DNA from: Adiantum capillus-veneris
Lineage: Eukaryota > Streptophyta > Polypodiopsida > Polypodiales > Pteridaceae
Length of the DNA: 64,000 nucleotides
Assembly (NCBI GenBank): GCA_014529385.2
Contig: CM043968.1
Span: 21,627,484 to 21,691,483, forward strand
Direction of reading: 5' to 3'
The translations under genes were made by a program, and so were the position numbers. Below the pieces are notes generated by a model. It did no database searches. It saw only the letters and a program-made list of their open reading frames with translations, and was not told the origin of the DNA. The stretch's first letter is position 1, and every line of letters starts with the position of its first letter. This document shows, piece after piece, positions 33,801-46,145 of the stretch.

Positions 33801-35082
33801 CCATGTTTCTGTTTTAAGCTTTAGATTTGAGCTAACGTATTATGTTTTATCCCCATTTTGAAACAAGCAACTACAAATCCTTCAGCTAATGTGTTCAAGT
33901 CCATGATTGACCTTGGTGGAATGTTTTGGAACAATGTCAAAGCTTTCCCTTCTAATTTCATTCCAAACCCCTCAAATTGAGTATGGAAATCGAATATACG
34001 CTCTGCTCTTAGCTCTCGCTTAAAGCTTGCTAAGTGGTCGTATGGATCTCCTCATCCATTGTATTTTCTGATCCATTTTTGAAAATCAGCTGGTTTGACG
34101 TGTCTATTTGGTTCAACTCCAGGTCTTCTGGGAGTTGGTCCTGTGCCGAGTCCTTCAAACCACTCTGTTGGAAATAGTGACTCATGTAGCCCTGGACTGG
34201 CCTTAGTGTCACCCGATTTTCTACGTGATGAGGTGGTTTCTGGTTTCTTCACATCACTCTCAGATGATCTCTCATGGTGTTCATCCCTTGGAATTGTTTC
34301 TGGTCCTTGCCCCAATATCCAATCCCGTACGGAATACCCTTGGTATTTGGTTTGTTCTACCTCCGTAGGAGTCATCATAACAAAGTTTTTGTTATAACAA
34401 TCCCTGAACAGGTAGGTTGGTAGGTCTGCTGATTCCTTATCTTTGATCTTGAAGATATAGATGATCTTCATGGCCGTTAATTGTCCTGGTTTGGCATGAT
34501 AAGTCCACAAAAGATCTTTTATATTTCTATCTTCCCAACAATAGACTCCGATCCTAGGATTATCCGTACTAAGATGTTTCAAAGGCTTCAAGTCTACTTG
34601 ATCGTATCCCTTGAATTCTAAAGTTGGTGGTCCTTCTTTTGTTGACATATCTGGGATCATGGTGTTTACTTCTAACCCCCATTTGTCTATCATGTCAAGG
34701 TTTTTCACTTGTAAATACTGAGTTCCATTTCGATCCATGCACATTTTTCCTTGTTTGTTTGCCCTAAACTCTTCTTTGAACTCAATACCATGGTCATCAA
34801 TGCGAATAGCATAATCCTCATTAGGGTCCAAGTAAACCTGGGCTCCATGATGGTTAGTCTTGTAAAAAGATAGTATATGCTTAGAGCGCACTGTCGTTTC
34901 GTTTTTCGAGTGAGTCGAGCAAGAAGACATTTCGGATGTTGAATCTAAAAAGTGTCTAAGACTTCTTCAAGAATTGTGTGCAAGGAATTTCCTTGATTCA
35001 CGCTTTCTTCGGTGGATACTCTACTGGAGGTTTCTCCGAGTATGCCCTCATTTCCTAGTACCCGACCAGATCTAAGATTCAT
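30887..35082 (-). pseudogene. Gag-protease of element C, older relative
   Basis: Minus strand, broken into many frames. It starts at 35082 with M-N-L-R-S-G-R-V-L-G, matching the start of the intact frame at 26276. 34052-34930 is an N-terminal Gag region. The gag core is in about 34050-33440 (L-F-L-E-G-L-L-N-K-E-L). 32557-33297 is Pro/Met-rich with knuckles C-H-N-Y-x4-H-x4-C (third Cys position lost to Tyr) and C-V-Q-C-x5-H. 31563-32063 and 31149-31535 form a retropepsin with L-D-S-G-A-G at the active site and E-I-I-L-G-R-P-F-M. 30887-31078 keeps E-D-G-Y-Y-I-I-P-I, matching E-G-D-E-M-P-I-P-L in the intact copy. No reverse transcriptase follows. Confidence 0.8.
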
Positions 35083-37004
35083 ATAGACTTATGAAGCCCT
35101 GGATAGAGTACTGACCTTTGGATTGACTTGTCATCAATTTCCAGTTGATTCAAATACAACTTTCTGTCAAGCCACTGATTCCTCGTCTGCAACCTGATTC
35201 TTTGATCAAGTTAGCTATTCTTCTATAAAGACATTAGAGTTTTTGCTATTCTCGTGATTAGTCTTTGTGTATCACTTCAATTCGAGCTATGAAAGTCAAA
35301 ATTTGACTTTCAAATTCGACTTTAGCAAAAAATAAAAGGTCTAATCTGCAACCTGTAAATTGAGTGTACATGTATCAATTTTGATCCAATTGAACCCAAA
35401 ATTGTCCTGTAGCTTTATATTATGTTGGTCTATCACTGTATAAGTTCAAAAGTCAAAATTGATGTCTTTGGATAGCAGAAGTAAATAATCACGATTATTT
35501 ACTTTTGTCAGTTTTTACACTTTTTTAATAGATTTGGCAAGTATACAACTTGTTAGAGTCCCTGGACAAGTTTCAAAAAGTTTGGATAAAATCTGATCAA
35601 GTTTATCAACTGTTTGGTGTCCGCAAACTCTGATTTAAAGAATCTAGCTTAAGTCTCACTTTTGGGATCCAAATTTCACTAAAATTGATTTGTGAGGTCT
35701 ACATGATGTGCTTGACCTTGTGGTATACTCAAATTTGCAAAATCATCAAGTTTTAAAGCAGATGTAAATAATCGCGATTATTTACTCCAGCTATGTTTTT
35801 GCAAGGTTTTTGCCCCAACTTTGACACACATCTGTTAAGCACCTTAAGTTAAGTTCACTAGCCAAGTTTCATCAAGTTTGGACAACTTTTGGTCAAATGG
35901 TCATCAATTATCTGTCCGCAGACTAACTTTGCAAATTTAGTCACAAATTTCAATCCAATGATCCAAATCTTACCAAATTTGGTTTGTGGGCTTATTACAA
36001 CATCGTGAAACTAGTAGTATGCAGACTTGGTCAAAAAAGTTGAAAATAGGTCAGATGTAAATAATCATGATTATTTACTTTTGATAAATTTTTACAATTT
36101 TTTGGTCAACTCAGCATGCACACATGTTTATCACATCAACATAGGCCTATGGAACAAATTTCAACAAGTTTGGATAAGTTTTCCCCCAATTTATACTCAA
36201 AATTCAAAAAGTCAGTACAAACTTTAGTTTTTACCCAGTTTAGTGATCCAAATCTCTTGGGCCTTTACAAAAGATGTTTGTACACATGTAATGAGTCAAT
36301 GGTATGAACCTTGGCCAATTTAGACCAGAAAGTTAATAATTACGATTATAACTTTAGGCTTGAAATGAGCACCTTTTTGCAATTTTCTCAAAGACAGTCT
36401 TTATATGAGCTATTTTAAGCCTACTAATCAAGTCAAAACTTAATTTGGCCAAAAATATCAAGAAAAAGTAAATAATCTGAGTTTTGACCAACTCTTGAAA
36501 TTTTTACCTCGAAGTGTCTTTGAGCTTACCAACTGGTTCAGACAACTCTTAGGCTTACTCTCCAGTCGGATTGAGTGAATTCGAGTCTTTTTGAGCTATC
36601 TCTTGTTGTAGACCTGTAATTTTTGCAACTTTCAATAACAACTCACACTTGATTCTTTCAGAGAGAGCAATATTCTGAAATCCACCTCGGATCCTACTTA
36701 CCCTACTCCTAGATTCTCATGCAATGGGGTTGTGGAAAGTGTCCACAAACACTAGTTTTTTTCATGTTTTTTAGAGCCTTAATCTTAAGACTTGTCTCGT
36801 CTACCAATCATTATCCAAATCCTAATCTAAATCTACAGTCCTACAATCCTAAAGGTACTCAGCAAGTACGATTACTTCCAAGCTACCTCTACACAACAAA
36901 AGACGACAATCTTAAGCTATGCGGTTTCTAAAAGAAGTTTTGAACTCTAGGAAAAGGACAACTACACAAGACGCTCTTATTTTTCCCTAGTTTAGGTCTC
37001 TTTG
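35083..37004 (-). repeat. 5' leader of element C with palindrome-punctuated repeats
   Basis: Non-coding leader between primer site and gag start. Palindromes with half-site GTAAATAATC and inverse GATTATTTAC lie at 35480-35503, 35764-35785, 36057-36078 and, decayed, 36331-36353; a lone half-site is at 36468-36480. Centre-to-centre spacing is 283, 293 and 274 bases. Flanking words such as CAAGTTTGGACAA and TTTTGGTCAA recur in each unit, so these are diverged tandem units of about 285 bp. Confidence 0.85.
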
Positions 37005-37023
37005 ATCCCCGGCAGCAGCGCCA
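37005..37023 (-). promoter_or_regulatory. Primer binding site of element C, tRNA-Asp type
   Basis: ATCCCCGGCAGCAGCGCCA on the plus strand matches the tRNA-Asp 3' end at 17 of 19 bases and ends two bases before the LTR. Confidence 0.85.
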
Positions 37024-37025
37024 AA

Positions 37026-38000
37026 TGTGGGACACATGTCTAACCTCACCATCGTATCTTATTGCATTATTAGCGAGAACCACAATTAATTTGTCAAACC
37101 ATGGGACGAAGCTGACTCGACTAGTGTATAGAGGCTACAAGAGGTTGTCAATCTCTCGGAAAACAACTAACAACTCGCATCTAACTCAAGCTACACTCAA
37201 GTGACTTCAATCACCAAAAGCCAATCGCTCATCGGCATGCAAATCACATCCGTTACAGCATCAGATGACATCCAAACGTAACGAAACTTCTAGGATAAGT
37301 TTGTAAGACCTAAGCACACATGCTTATATGATCTCAAAGCCCACTTTAGGTCAAGTTCCAAAATCGTGATTATTAACAGTAGTGGATTTTTGACCTAGTT
37401 GTTTTCGACCCAAAATGCATCTAAATGCTTAGCAATGATGCCCCAATACCCCGCCTATGCTTAGTTTTTGTTTTGAACATGTAAATTATTAGTTATGATT
37501 AAATTAGGCCGCGGGTCGGCGACACCAAAAGCTAAAAAATATTGTAAATGGCTTATGTCAATGCATAGAGCTCTTACATGCGATTGCAATGCAACAACCG
37601 CAACCGCAATGTGACAACGGGAGAGGGAGTAGGAAGCGTGAGAAGGAGAGAAATGAGCGCCGTTAGCTCACGTTGTGTATTTCTTATCCAGAAACTTGTA
37701 TACAACTTACAAAAATTGGCTTTTATACCTTAGACAAGGTTTTTGGGTGGTCAAAAGTAATAACCTGGAGTTCTACCAAAGCTGGGTGATGACTGACTGA
37801 TACAATCTGGAAGCTTGTAGCCTTGGCTCATTAATTACAGAGTTTATCTGAGAAAATAGGAGTTACGATATTCCCAATTTATCAAAATATTTTTTTTTTT
37901 ACTCATCTTGCAAATTGTATTGCAGGAGCCACAACAATATAGTTTGGTCTACTATATTTTGCAGTAAGAAATTGACTTCCAACTTTTCAATAAAAGTCTG
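37026..38000 (-). repeat. 5' LTR of element C, outer end uncertain
   Basis: Begins TGTGGGACACATG next to the primer site. A TATAAAAGCCAA box (minus) is at about 37718-37732. I could not locate the outer end or a second LTR; 38000 is a guess. Confidence 0.45.
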
Positions 38001-38344
38001 TACATTCTCATTAGGCAATCCATGAAACTATGAGAACTCGTCTGCCATGTTTGACTGCCACAAAAACACTTACATGTGACGTTAAAAGCTCAAGGGATGT
38101 CAATGGATCACTGCAGTACCTACTCCACCTCATATTGGGTAGCCCGGCCCCCAGTGCTTGGCTTCACAAAACTTCATGACCCTCCAAAGGCTGAATCCAA
38201 TTATACAACCGCCTCAAGTGTTGTCCAAAATTTGTACATATATAGGCGGGTGTCCATAAGGACCCACATCTTTTTTACATTATCTGCTTGCAAATTAGAC
38301 ATATTTCACAATAATTGGAGCATGGGAGCACTTTCTCCTTAGTG
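38001..38344. other. No recognisable gene
   Basis: No gene or repeat seen. Confidence 0.3.
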
Positions 38345-39598
38345 GGGGCACCAAAACAATGTTAGTGTGCAAACGGCAAGAAAAATGAGTGCCTCTATAG
38401 CCTTACACGAATCACACCCTCGGAAGGAATAACTATTAGAACGCCAAAAACAACTGTGATAAACCCCTGTAATGATTTATGAAAACCCTTCAATCATGAA
38501 GCACACTCAAAATAAGGATAAATAGAGGACATCATGAAGAATCTCGTCTCGTGGAGATGTCCATAGAGTATCCATAGACAGAAAACAAATGAAGGATGAA
38601 AGAGATATGGACGCTCAAAGTCGGGGGTGCACTCTTTCTTGATGAGATCTCCGGAAGTTGTGCAAGTGTTGCAGATATTAAAATGGGGGCTCCTTTATCT
38701 TTTATTCCCCAAAAATCTTCTCTGTCTTCTTAGCCAACAAGGCTCTCTTGGTAGGAATCTTTTTATTGGCTCAATTTTAGCCTTTTTTGGGTGCAAAATG
38801 AGGTGTAGGTGACCCTTTGACCAAGGGAATGGGGTGAGGGCAAGTGACTGGGGACCAAAAAGTAAGACAAGCGCCTGGGCAAGTGGTGTGAGTAGGCTGG
38901 AAAAAGGTGCCCCACTCTCCCCTAGCCTCCACAAGCCCATCAAGCCAAGCTTCTCTCCAATTGATACACCTAAAGGGTACTCCCCCTTTAGGCTATATAC
39001 CCCTCACTTCCCACTTTTCCCTTCCCATGTGGGATAATCCCCCCACCACATGGCAACCTCCTCCCCAAGCTGCCCAACTTCCCCATTTTCCCATTATTTT
39101 TCAGCTTCTCCCCCAAGCAAGAGGACTTCTTGAACAACTTTCCCCGAGGCATAACTTGCTGCTCCAGTCACCGAATGACATACCATATAACACAACCAGA
39201 ACACCATCATCTCAACTACATTCCTAAAATCCTAAATCTAAGCATTTCCAATTCCAATCACCAAGTTAGCCCAGTTGGCCTTGTCGCATGCACGTGCAAT
39301 CACTGTCTAAGTTGAGACCGCCCACTTCGGATGCCCATAACTCATGATGTACAAGTCCGATTCACAAGCTATAAAGCACGTTTGAAAATAATTATTAAAG
39401 ACCATGTCTAGGGATGCAAACAACCTAAAATATCATCATTCAATCTTGTCAAAATCACATGTTTGTACATGAATTTTTACATGGTCACTTCCAAGACTTG
39501 TAGGGCTATTTACATATATATACATGAGGCTAGTGGGCAAGCTTTCTGGCATGACTTAGTGACTTTATGTTTATCCAAAAAATACATGACAACGAGTA
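38345..39598 (-). other. Possible LTR next to a weak primer-site match
   Basis: GGGGCACCA at 38345-38353 is followed by TGTTAGTG at 38360, arranged like the primer-site/LTR junctions at 37023, 49675 and 54661. A minus-strand TATATAGCC box lies at about 38990. No partner LTR is visible. The last stretch before 39599 must be the left flank of CACTA-2 in the element-D leader. Low certainty. Confidence 0.25.
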
Positions 39599-39770
39599 CA
39601 CTACAAGAGGTTATGTGCACTTGTGATTCTTTTAGTGATGGAAATACATTGCGTTTTTATACTCCCCAGCGTCGCTAAGACGGTCGCTATGTGAACGTCA
39701 CTATAACCATCACTATAGGTGTTTCTATATGCGTGTCTATATAGCAACGCATATAGCGCCACCTCAATAG
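39599..39770. repeat. CACTA-2 left terminus and subterminal repeats
   Basis: From 39668 to 39765 there are copies of GTCGCTA, CACTATA, CTATATGCGT and GCATATAGCG in both directions. Matching words, ATAGCGATGC and TAGTAGCGATGC, are at 47753-47785. Confidence 0.8.
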
Positions 39771-40092
39771 ACCAAAATTAGTCACCCACAAGACAATGTA
39801 GCCATTAACTCCATCATGCATAGTATTGTTTGCAGAATAAACATACAAAACTGACAAACGTAATTGGACGAAAGTAAATTGATGAAAGTAAATCAATGAC
39901 AATTATACACATCATAGGCAAAATCACGTGATTGTTAAGCTTTGCAAATGTAATAGTTACAACGGAATTCTCATTATTAAGAAAATACATGGTTTTCCAA
40001 TAGTTACAAAAAGACTTATACACGTCATCTCATTATACATGCTATGACAAAATAAAACTAATGCTATTTGGCTACGGCTAGAATGACATCGT
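39771..40092. other. Non-coding left part of CACTA-2
   Basis: AT-rich, no gene seen; probable 3' untranslated region of the TNPA-like gene. Confidence 0.4.
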
Positions 40093-40950
40093 CTAATCAG
40101 ATGTCTCATCGCTTCCAAGCAGCGTATCTGTCAGATTCTACAGAAAAAAAACAATAAGACTTTTTGTAAGTATAAACATATAATTACAAAACAATCTATT
40201 TTCTTAGCTTATCATTAAAATACAACAAATACAAAAGAGTTAAGTGAAATACTAACCATGCCGCCGCAAGAAGTAAGAATGTTCATCAAGGTGTTTAAGC
40301 CCTTTCTGCCTATGTACTCGCGCTCGTATGGTGTGGGGTCACGTCCTATCATCGACCACTGTTCAAAACATACAAAGAATCCATTATGTTAGAATTTCAA
40401 AGTACAAATAGACATAACTACCAAACCTAAAGAGCAATGCAAAAACACTTACAAAATCAGCCTCAAATGATAACCACCTGCCGCTCCCCAAGTGGTGCGA
40501 TCTCCCTACCTCTTCTTGCACTTTGGCTGCCTCCTTTTGTTGCTTCCACTTGTTAGGATTTTCGTACGTTGCTTGCTTCACATTCTTCCAATCTTCTTTG
40601 GCCAGCCAATCTAGTCTATTTAGCCCATGCTTTATTGCTTTTTATACTTCAAAACGCTTGTGCTTGCAGTATTCGCACATTCGAACCTTCATCAGGTCTT
40701 CATTGAAGCGCTCATCACGACTTGACACGGGAAACTCATCATGGGTGCCTAGACGGGCGTGAAGATCATCTCTTAGACATCGAAGCTTCAGAGCACGCTG
40801 AATGCTCCAAAATAGAGAGAGACGCTGAAGGAGTGGAACAATGTGATGGTGCTCCAAAGCGATGATGCTCCTCATACCACCTCCTCTACTGGGGTGACAA
40901 AGAAGAAAAAAACTCATCATCATCCATACCTGCATTAAACACACAAACAT
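40093..40950 (-). pseudogene. TNPA-like second protein of CACTA-2
   Basis: Minus strand, three exons in phase 0. The first (to 40453, donor GTAAGT) includes F-N-E-D-L-M-K-V-R-M-C-E, one in-frame TAA near 40640, W-L-A-K-E-D-W-K-N-V and H-H-L-G-S-G-R-W-L-S-F, matching the H-L-G-S-G-G-F region of the CACTA-1 protein. The second exon, 40257-40358, is exactly 34 codons with R-D-P-T-P-Y-E-R-E-Y-I-G-R-K-G, a motif of plant En/Spm second-ORF proteins. The third, 40093-40137, is N-L-T-D-T-L-L-G-S-D-E-T-S-D-stop. The N-terminal part above 40700 is uncertain because frames compete. Confidence 0.72.
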
Positions 40951-41030
40951 TTGATCTTAATATTAAATGGAGAAGAAAACATGGACAAGTTATAATCTAT
41001 AGTATGGATAATAGGGAGAGGGATTCCTAT

Positions 41031-41032
<2 letters not shown>

Positions 41033-41086
<54 letters not shown>

Positions 41087-41301
41087 GACTCATAAAGGGG
41101 GAGGGATTCCTTTGCAGAGAGATTCCTGTGAATTTCTTGTGAATTTGTCTCCCGTGTGCATTCTACATATCTTGTAAAAGCTATGTCTTGAACAACATGC
41201 CTTTTATATGTACCTGTGTTGACAAGACACTCTGGCCATAAATTAAACTTCTTTTCTATTTGCCATATTTTTCTCGATTACTTGCGATGGATCTTTATCT
41301 A

Positions 41302-41386
<85 letters not shown>
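41033..41386. repeat. Two (GA)n microsatellites
   Basis: Pure GA runs at 41033-41080 and about 41307-41386, separated by 226 bases of ordinary sequence. Confidence 0.97.
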
Positions 41387-41389
<3 letters not shown>

Positions 41390-41460
41390 TATGTCTAATC
41401 TATTTTGTATATATAGGTTTCTATATTCTTGGGTAGTTGCAGGTTCTCGGACTCCATCAG

Positions 41461-41860
41461 TATCAGTGATCATGGCAGCATTAGTGCTCAGCAAGGCGGA
41501 CATAGAGTGCTTGTTAGCGTCTCTTTCACCCGATCAACTAGATCTAGTGGAGGGATGAGCAACATCTATGAGCAGAGACGGATCACCTCCTGTGCAATTG
41601 CAGCCTCAGTCTCCATCGCACTCAGAGCGCAGTGCTGCATCGGCCTCGAGCCAACGTAGTCAGCATATCAGACTTTTAAGGCTGCATCGGGAGTTTCCAG
41701 CTCCCTCTCTAGAGAATACTCTCGCATTGAAGTATTTGTATATGTTTATACATCTGTAAGTTCTTAATGGTGTGTTGTGTTTATTGCAGGACCCTTACAT
41801 GCAGCCGTTGAAACCGTAGGAGCTAGCCGAGTGTGTGTGTGTGTGTGTGTGTGTGTGTTC
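41461..41860 (+). pseudogene. Short coding-like block in CACTA-2, opposite strand
   Basis: Plus-strand frame starting about 41471 with M-A-A-L-V-L-S-K-A-D, then L-L-A-S-L-S-P-D-Q, a stop, and a Ser/Gln-rich stretch; a CAG acceptor precedes 41790. L-S-P-D-Q resembles S-S-L-S-P-Q on the minus strand near 40915, so it may be an inverted fragment of a TNPA-like N-terminus. A (GT)n run follows at 41831-41857. Low certainty. Confidence 0.3.
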
Positions 41861-42071
41861 CGGAGAGAGATTGAGAGGGAGGGAGACAAAGAGGGAAGGG
41901 AACATGAGAGGGAGGAGAGGGAAGGAGCATACCTGGAGTGGAAGAAATGAGGATTAAACACAATTTAAATTTCTCAAGTATAGCATAGAGACAAGAATGG
42001 ACAAAAAGCCACGTGAATACAATATATATTATAAAACGGAGAAAAATTGCTCAAATACAATGTTTCTGGCT

Positions 42072-45000
42072 TTAAGAGGTCTCTCTCTCATTCTCGCATA
42101 GCTCAACATAACTCCCTATGTCTATATAGAGTTCTCTGTTTAGGCAGGTGTCCTCCATTTCATTTTGTAGATCCTCTACATGCACCTCATAGAGAGTAGA
42201 ATTTTGATGCTCGTTTGGCACCACCTCAACGGCTCCTGTGTGAGAATCTTCTCCAATCTCCTCCATTGATGTCGCTGTGATTGGCACATGGTAGCCCTCA
42301 TACATCCGTGCACTACGAGGGGCTACCTCTATGACGTACCACCATTTTGATGCAGACTTTGTAGGATGAAATATCACTTGCCAGAGCCACATAACTTACA
42401 TGAGAGCTTCCAAGCACATAGCTTCTAAAATTGGATGTTAAGTATTTACACACTTACTTGTTCACAATGCTCGGATAATATGAAAGTTTCGCTTAGGTCG
42501 GTCCATTTTTTAGTTGAATCCACCTCAAGGAAACCAGACTCTCCTCTGCACACAGTAGCGTTGCGACCCTCCATGTTTATCTTGAACCATTGCACGTTGA
42601 ACAAGTCGACAAAAAATCCTCTATAATCGATCCTCAAAATCTCTTGTAGCATTCCAAAGTACGTGAGTTTTGCCACCACAAGATCTGCATCAGAGGACCG
42701 TCATCGACTATACTGTTCAAATTTTTCCACGATTCCACAATCTTGTGTAAAATGCTTTTTGTCGATCTGCTCCACCCTAAAATGTCAACCTTTACACCAT
42801 GCTGCTGTGTTTGACTTATACTAAAAGCAACAAAAATTATGATGGCCATTCAAAGATCTAGAAAGTTGCTAGTTGTACATTGCAAACTTACCTTGGTCGC
42901 GCAACCACGAGATTACTCCCACTCCTCCTCAGTCACTTCTTCACCGCACTGTTGTGCGCTTTTCAATTGGTTGTGCAATTATCTTAAGCTCATGAATGTT
43001 GGTAGGCTCTCTAGACCGGCCGGATAATGCATCAACAGTCATCTTCCCCATCTCCACTTGATTCGTGCCCTTTGTTGCCCTTGCTTTGCATCCGCCTATT
43101 GTGAAGTCCACTTTTGCATCATTGGATTGTGAAGCATGCAAAATTGGTTGATTTTAGCCTCTAGATCTTCCATCATCTTCTTCTCAACACCGAGATTGCA
43201 CATGACAATCCCAGATATGCGCTCATCATCTATGGTTCTCCATAGCGTGTCTCGGGCTTTATCAAATCCGTCTGGCCACTCTTCAATGTAAATTGGGGAC
43301 TCTGATACCAGTCAACCTTCTGCCATGCTACCCTCTAAACGTGCCTTCCTGATGCACATATCCCTTGAGTGTCTTCATGGAACGTACTAAAAAGAACATC
43401 CATCTAAAATGTATTGTGCCAGCTATTTCCACCTCATCAACTATGTGAACAAGAAGATGCACCTGAATGGTTAGCATGGTAGTAGGAAAGTGTTTCTCAA
43501 ATATGCACACAACCTCCAAAGCGTTTAGCTTGGTTAATGGAATGGAGTCTACATTGATCTCCTTTTGTGAAATCCATTGCACCAACTTGGCAAGTTTGTA
43601 GATTGTGTTACGGACGTCAAGAGACAAGCATCCCTCAATGGCCACCGGTAAAATAAACTGCAAAACACGTCTAGCAATGATATTAAAGTCCACACACAAA
43701 TTTGTTACTTAATTCCCACTATGATATATTCCACTTCAAACATACCTGACATATTTTATGCTAATCGTGTGACTTCAAACCAGTAAGCTTCCCTTCTTTA
43801 GTGAAACACGTTTGAAGCGAGTGCATTATGCCAATGGGGGCCCGCATAGATGAAATGGTCTCTTTTACTTTGAGTTCTTAGGATCCTATCAAAATCCATG
43901 GTGCTTTAGGGAGTATTATCGATCCATTGATTGCTATCTGCGCCCAATATTGCTCCATTCAATCCACATTTCTAAGGTCAACCTTGGCTCCCAAAGTATC
44001 TTTCTTTCCGATCAGATGGTCCGACAGCAGACTACCCACATTCTTGAATATGTGCATTGGATAGAGCATGTGATTGATCATGAGTCTGGGCCAATATGGT
44101 AACTCGTACCATAAAGAGACTCTCTTCATCCTTGGGGACAAACCGTCATCACACATCTCCTTCTTCTCTAACCATGCTTGTGTAGACATCCTCGGTGGCT
44201 CTCTTCCCAAAAAACCATTGCGTAACTCATGATTTGCTAGAAGATACGCTTGAGGACCTTTGTAGATTTGCTTCTTCAGTGAGGGTGCCCGACGTGCATT
44301 AAGTCTAGGTCCACATGTGACACATGCTCTGTATCCGCTTGTTTGAAGCCCTGCATGTATACACATGACAATAGAAAAGCTTGAGAAAAAACAAGATTTA
44401 TAGTGTTTGAGTTTGAGTGTAAATAACCTGAGAATTCTGTTAGTCCGGGATAGTCATGCATGGTCCACATTAGAATGCCACTAATCAAATCATTCCGTCG
44501 ACCTGTGTGTCGGATCATATCCACCACTTCTATACCAATCCACAATTGTTGTAGCTCTTCCAATAGTGGACAAAGATACACATCCATATTCTTCACTTTA
44601 TACCACCCCGGTACAATCAAGCTTAGAAACAGTTGCCCCTTCTTGGTAGTCAACCACGAAGGAATGTTGTAGTTGACGATGACAACGGGCCATACAATGT
44701 AAGATGTTGATCTTTGACCAAATGGATTTACGCCATCCATAGCCAGGCCTATGCACAAATTTTGAGCCTCCCTGGCAAAATCCGGCCATGTATTGTCTAT
44801 ATGTTTCCAGGCTGCACAATCTGTAGGAATCCGTAGCACACTATCCAAAGTCTATTCTCCTCGTGCCCTGATCCTAGGGTGGCAAATGGACTTACATTCG
44901 AAGAAATGCTTGATGCGAGGAAGCAGAGAAAAATGTTGCAAAAAGTTTTGTGGATTTTTTTTGTACGTGGAGACCTACTCGATATCTCTCAGAATCACAT

Positions 45001-45802
45001 TTCGGACACTTCTCCATATCTATGTATTCCCCTTTGAAAAGAATGCACTCGTTAGGACAAGCATGAATTTAATTGTAATCCATCATCAAGTTTTGCAATA
45101 TCTTTCTTGCTTCCTATCTAGAATGTGACACACATTATCAACTGGTAGTTTGTGCTCTTTGAGCAATCTACACAGCAAAAAAAATGTGGTACACTTGTAT
45201 AAGTAATCTATCAGATCATTATACATTTAGAGTTTTTTATTGAAGTAAACACATTGTAATAAATCACCTGAAAAGCGATGTGATGCTAGTGTCAATCCAT
45301 CCAAACTTTTCCTGCATGTTGAGAAGAAGTAGGAGCGCCTTCAATCTAGACACACGTGCTTCATCATACACTGGCGTATCGGCTTCACTTTTCATATCAT
45401 CATAGATAAGCCTTTCTGAATCCATGATTGTCTCGATCATTTCATTGATCTCGGGCTTAAACATTGCCTCATTGGGAATGTGGTATGCATGATCATCCTC
45501 CAAGCTGTCAGAGGCTACATCTTGTGGCCTCATGTATGCTGCTTGACCAAAGCACCTGCAAACACATCTATTGGATTGCAAGATGGCTGCCTGTTGGGGC
45601 CCGCGTCAGATTCCGAGGAGTTATAATTGGCAACAACTCAATCTATAATCGATGGATCAAACTCGCCAAATTCACAAACGTGCTGCAAAGAAACATGTCT
45701 TGTTCGTCACACATCATGTTTGCATTGAGTACAAGGACACAAAATCCTTGTTGAGAGATAGGTATTTCGGTTGGACAGCCCCACATCATCGTCACTACTC
45801 AT
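42072..45802 (-). pseudogene. TNP2 transposase of CACTA-2, full span but broken
   Basis: Minus strand. The start at 45802 gives M-S-S-D-D-D-V-G-L, then C-P-C-T-Q-C, the transposase-associated domain, with an early stop. 45264-45581 ends F-G-W-I-D-T-S-I-T-S-L-F. 44276-44848 is the TNP2 core with L-A-M-D-G-V-N-P-F-G, W-P-V, and a run ending in T-M-H-D-Y-P-G. 43959-44366 continues (C-x2-C-G-P region, then K-N-V-G). 43328-43699 is a clear DUF4218 (L-P-V-A-I-E-G-C-L, Q-V-H-L-L-V-H, R-W-M, M-K-T-L-K-G-Y-V). 42446-42679 is DUF4216-like (Y-F-G-M-L-Q-E-I-L-R-I-D-Y-R-G-F). Frame changes between blocks partly reflect introns, but stops show decay. The protein cuts and joins the element ends in active relatives. 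Confidence 0.88.
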
Positions 45803-45864
45803 AATGAATGTAAAAAACTTATAATCTCGACATAATTTAATCTTCTATTGGCATCCTTCGTCTT

Positions 45865-45868
<4 letters not shown>

Positions 45869-45928
<60 letters not shown>
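45869..45928. repeat. (CT)n microsatellite
   Basis: Pure CT run between the TNP2 start and its conserved upstream region. Confidence 0.97.
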
Positions 45929-45931
<3 letters not shown>

Positions 45932-46145
45932 CACATTGTAAACTACCTCACATTCTCTAGTCATGTCCGATCCCCGCACACCTCGGTCTGGAGGTGCATG
46001 GAGATCAGAACCACCAGGTTATAATCTTGTCTTTATTGGTCAATGCCTATATTTGTGGGTACAAAAAATCTACACACCGACGTCTACATGACAGTGCATG
46101 TAGTGGACAAAACCCCTTTGCCTCTTCTTAGCTATAGCAATACAC
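45929..46145 (-). promoter_or_regulatory. Conserved upstream region of TNP2 (CACTA-2)
   Basis: Matches 9700-9905 of CACTA-1 at the same place relative to TNP2. See that entry for shared words. The (CT)n run has expanded between it and the gene in this copy. Confidence 0.65.
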
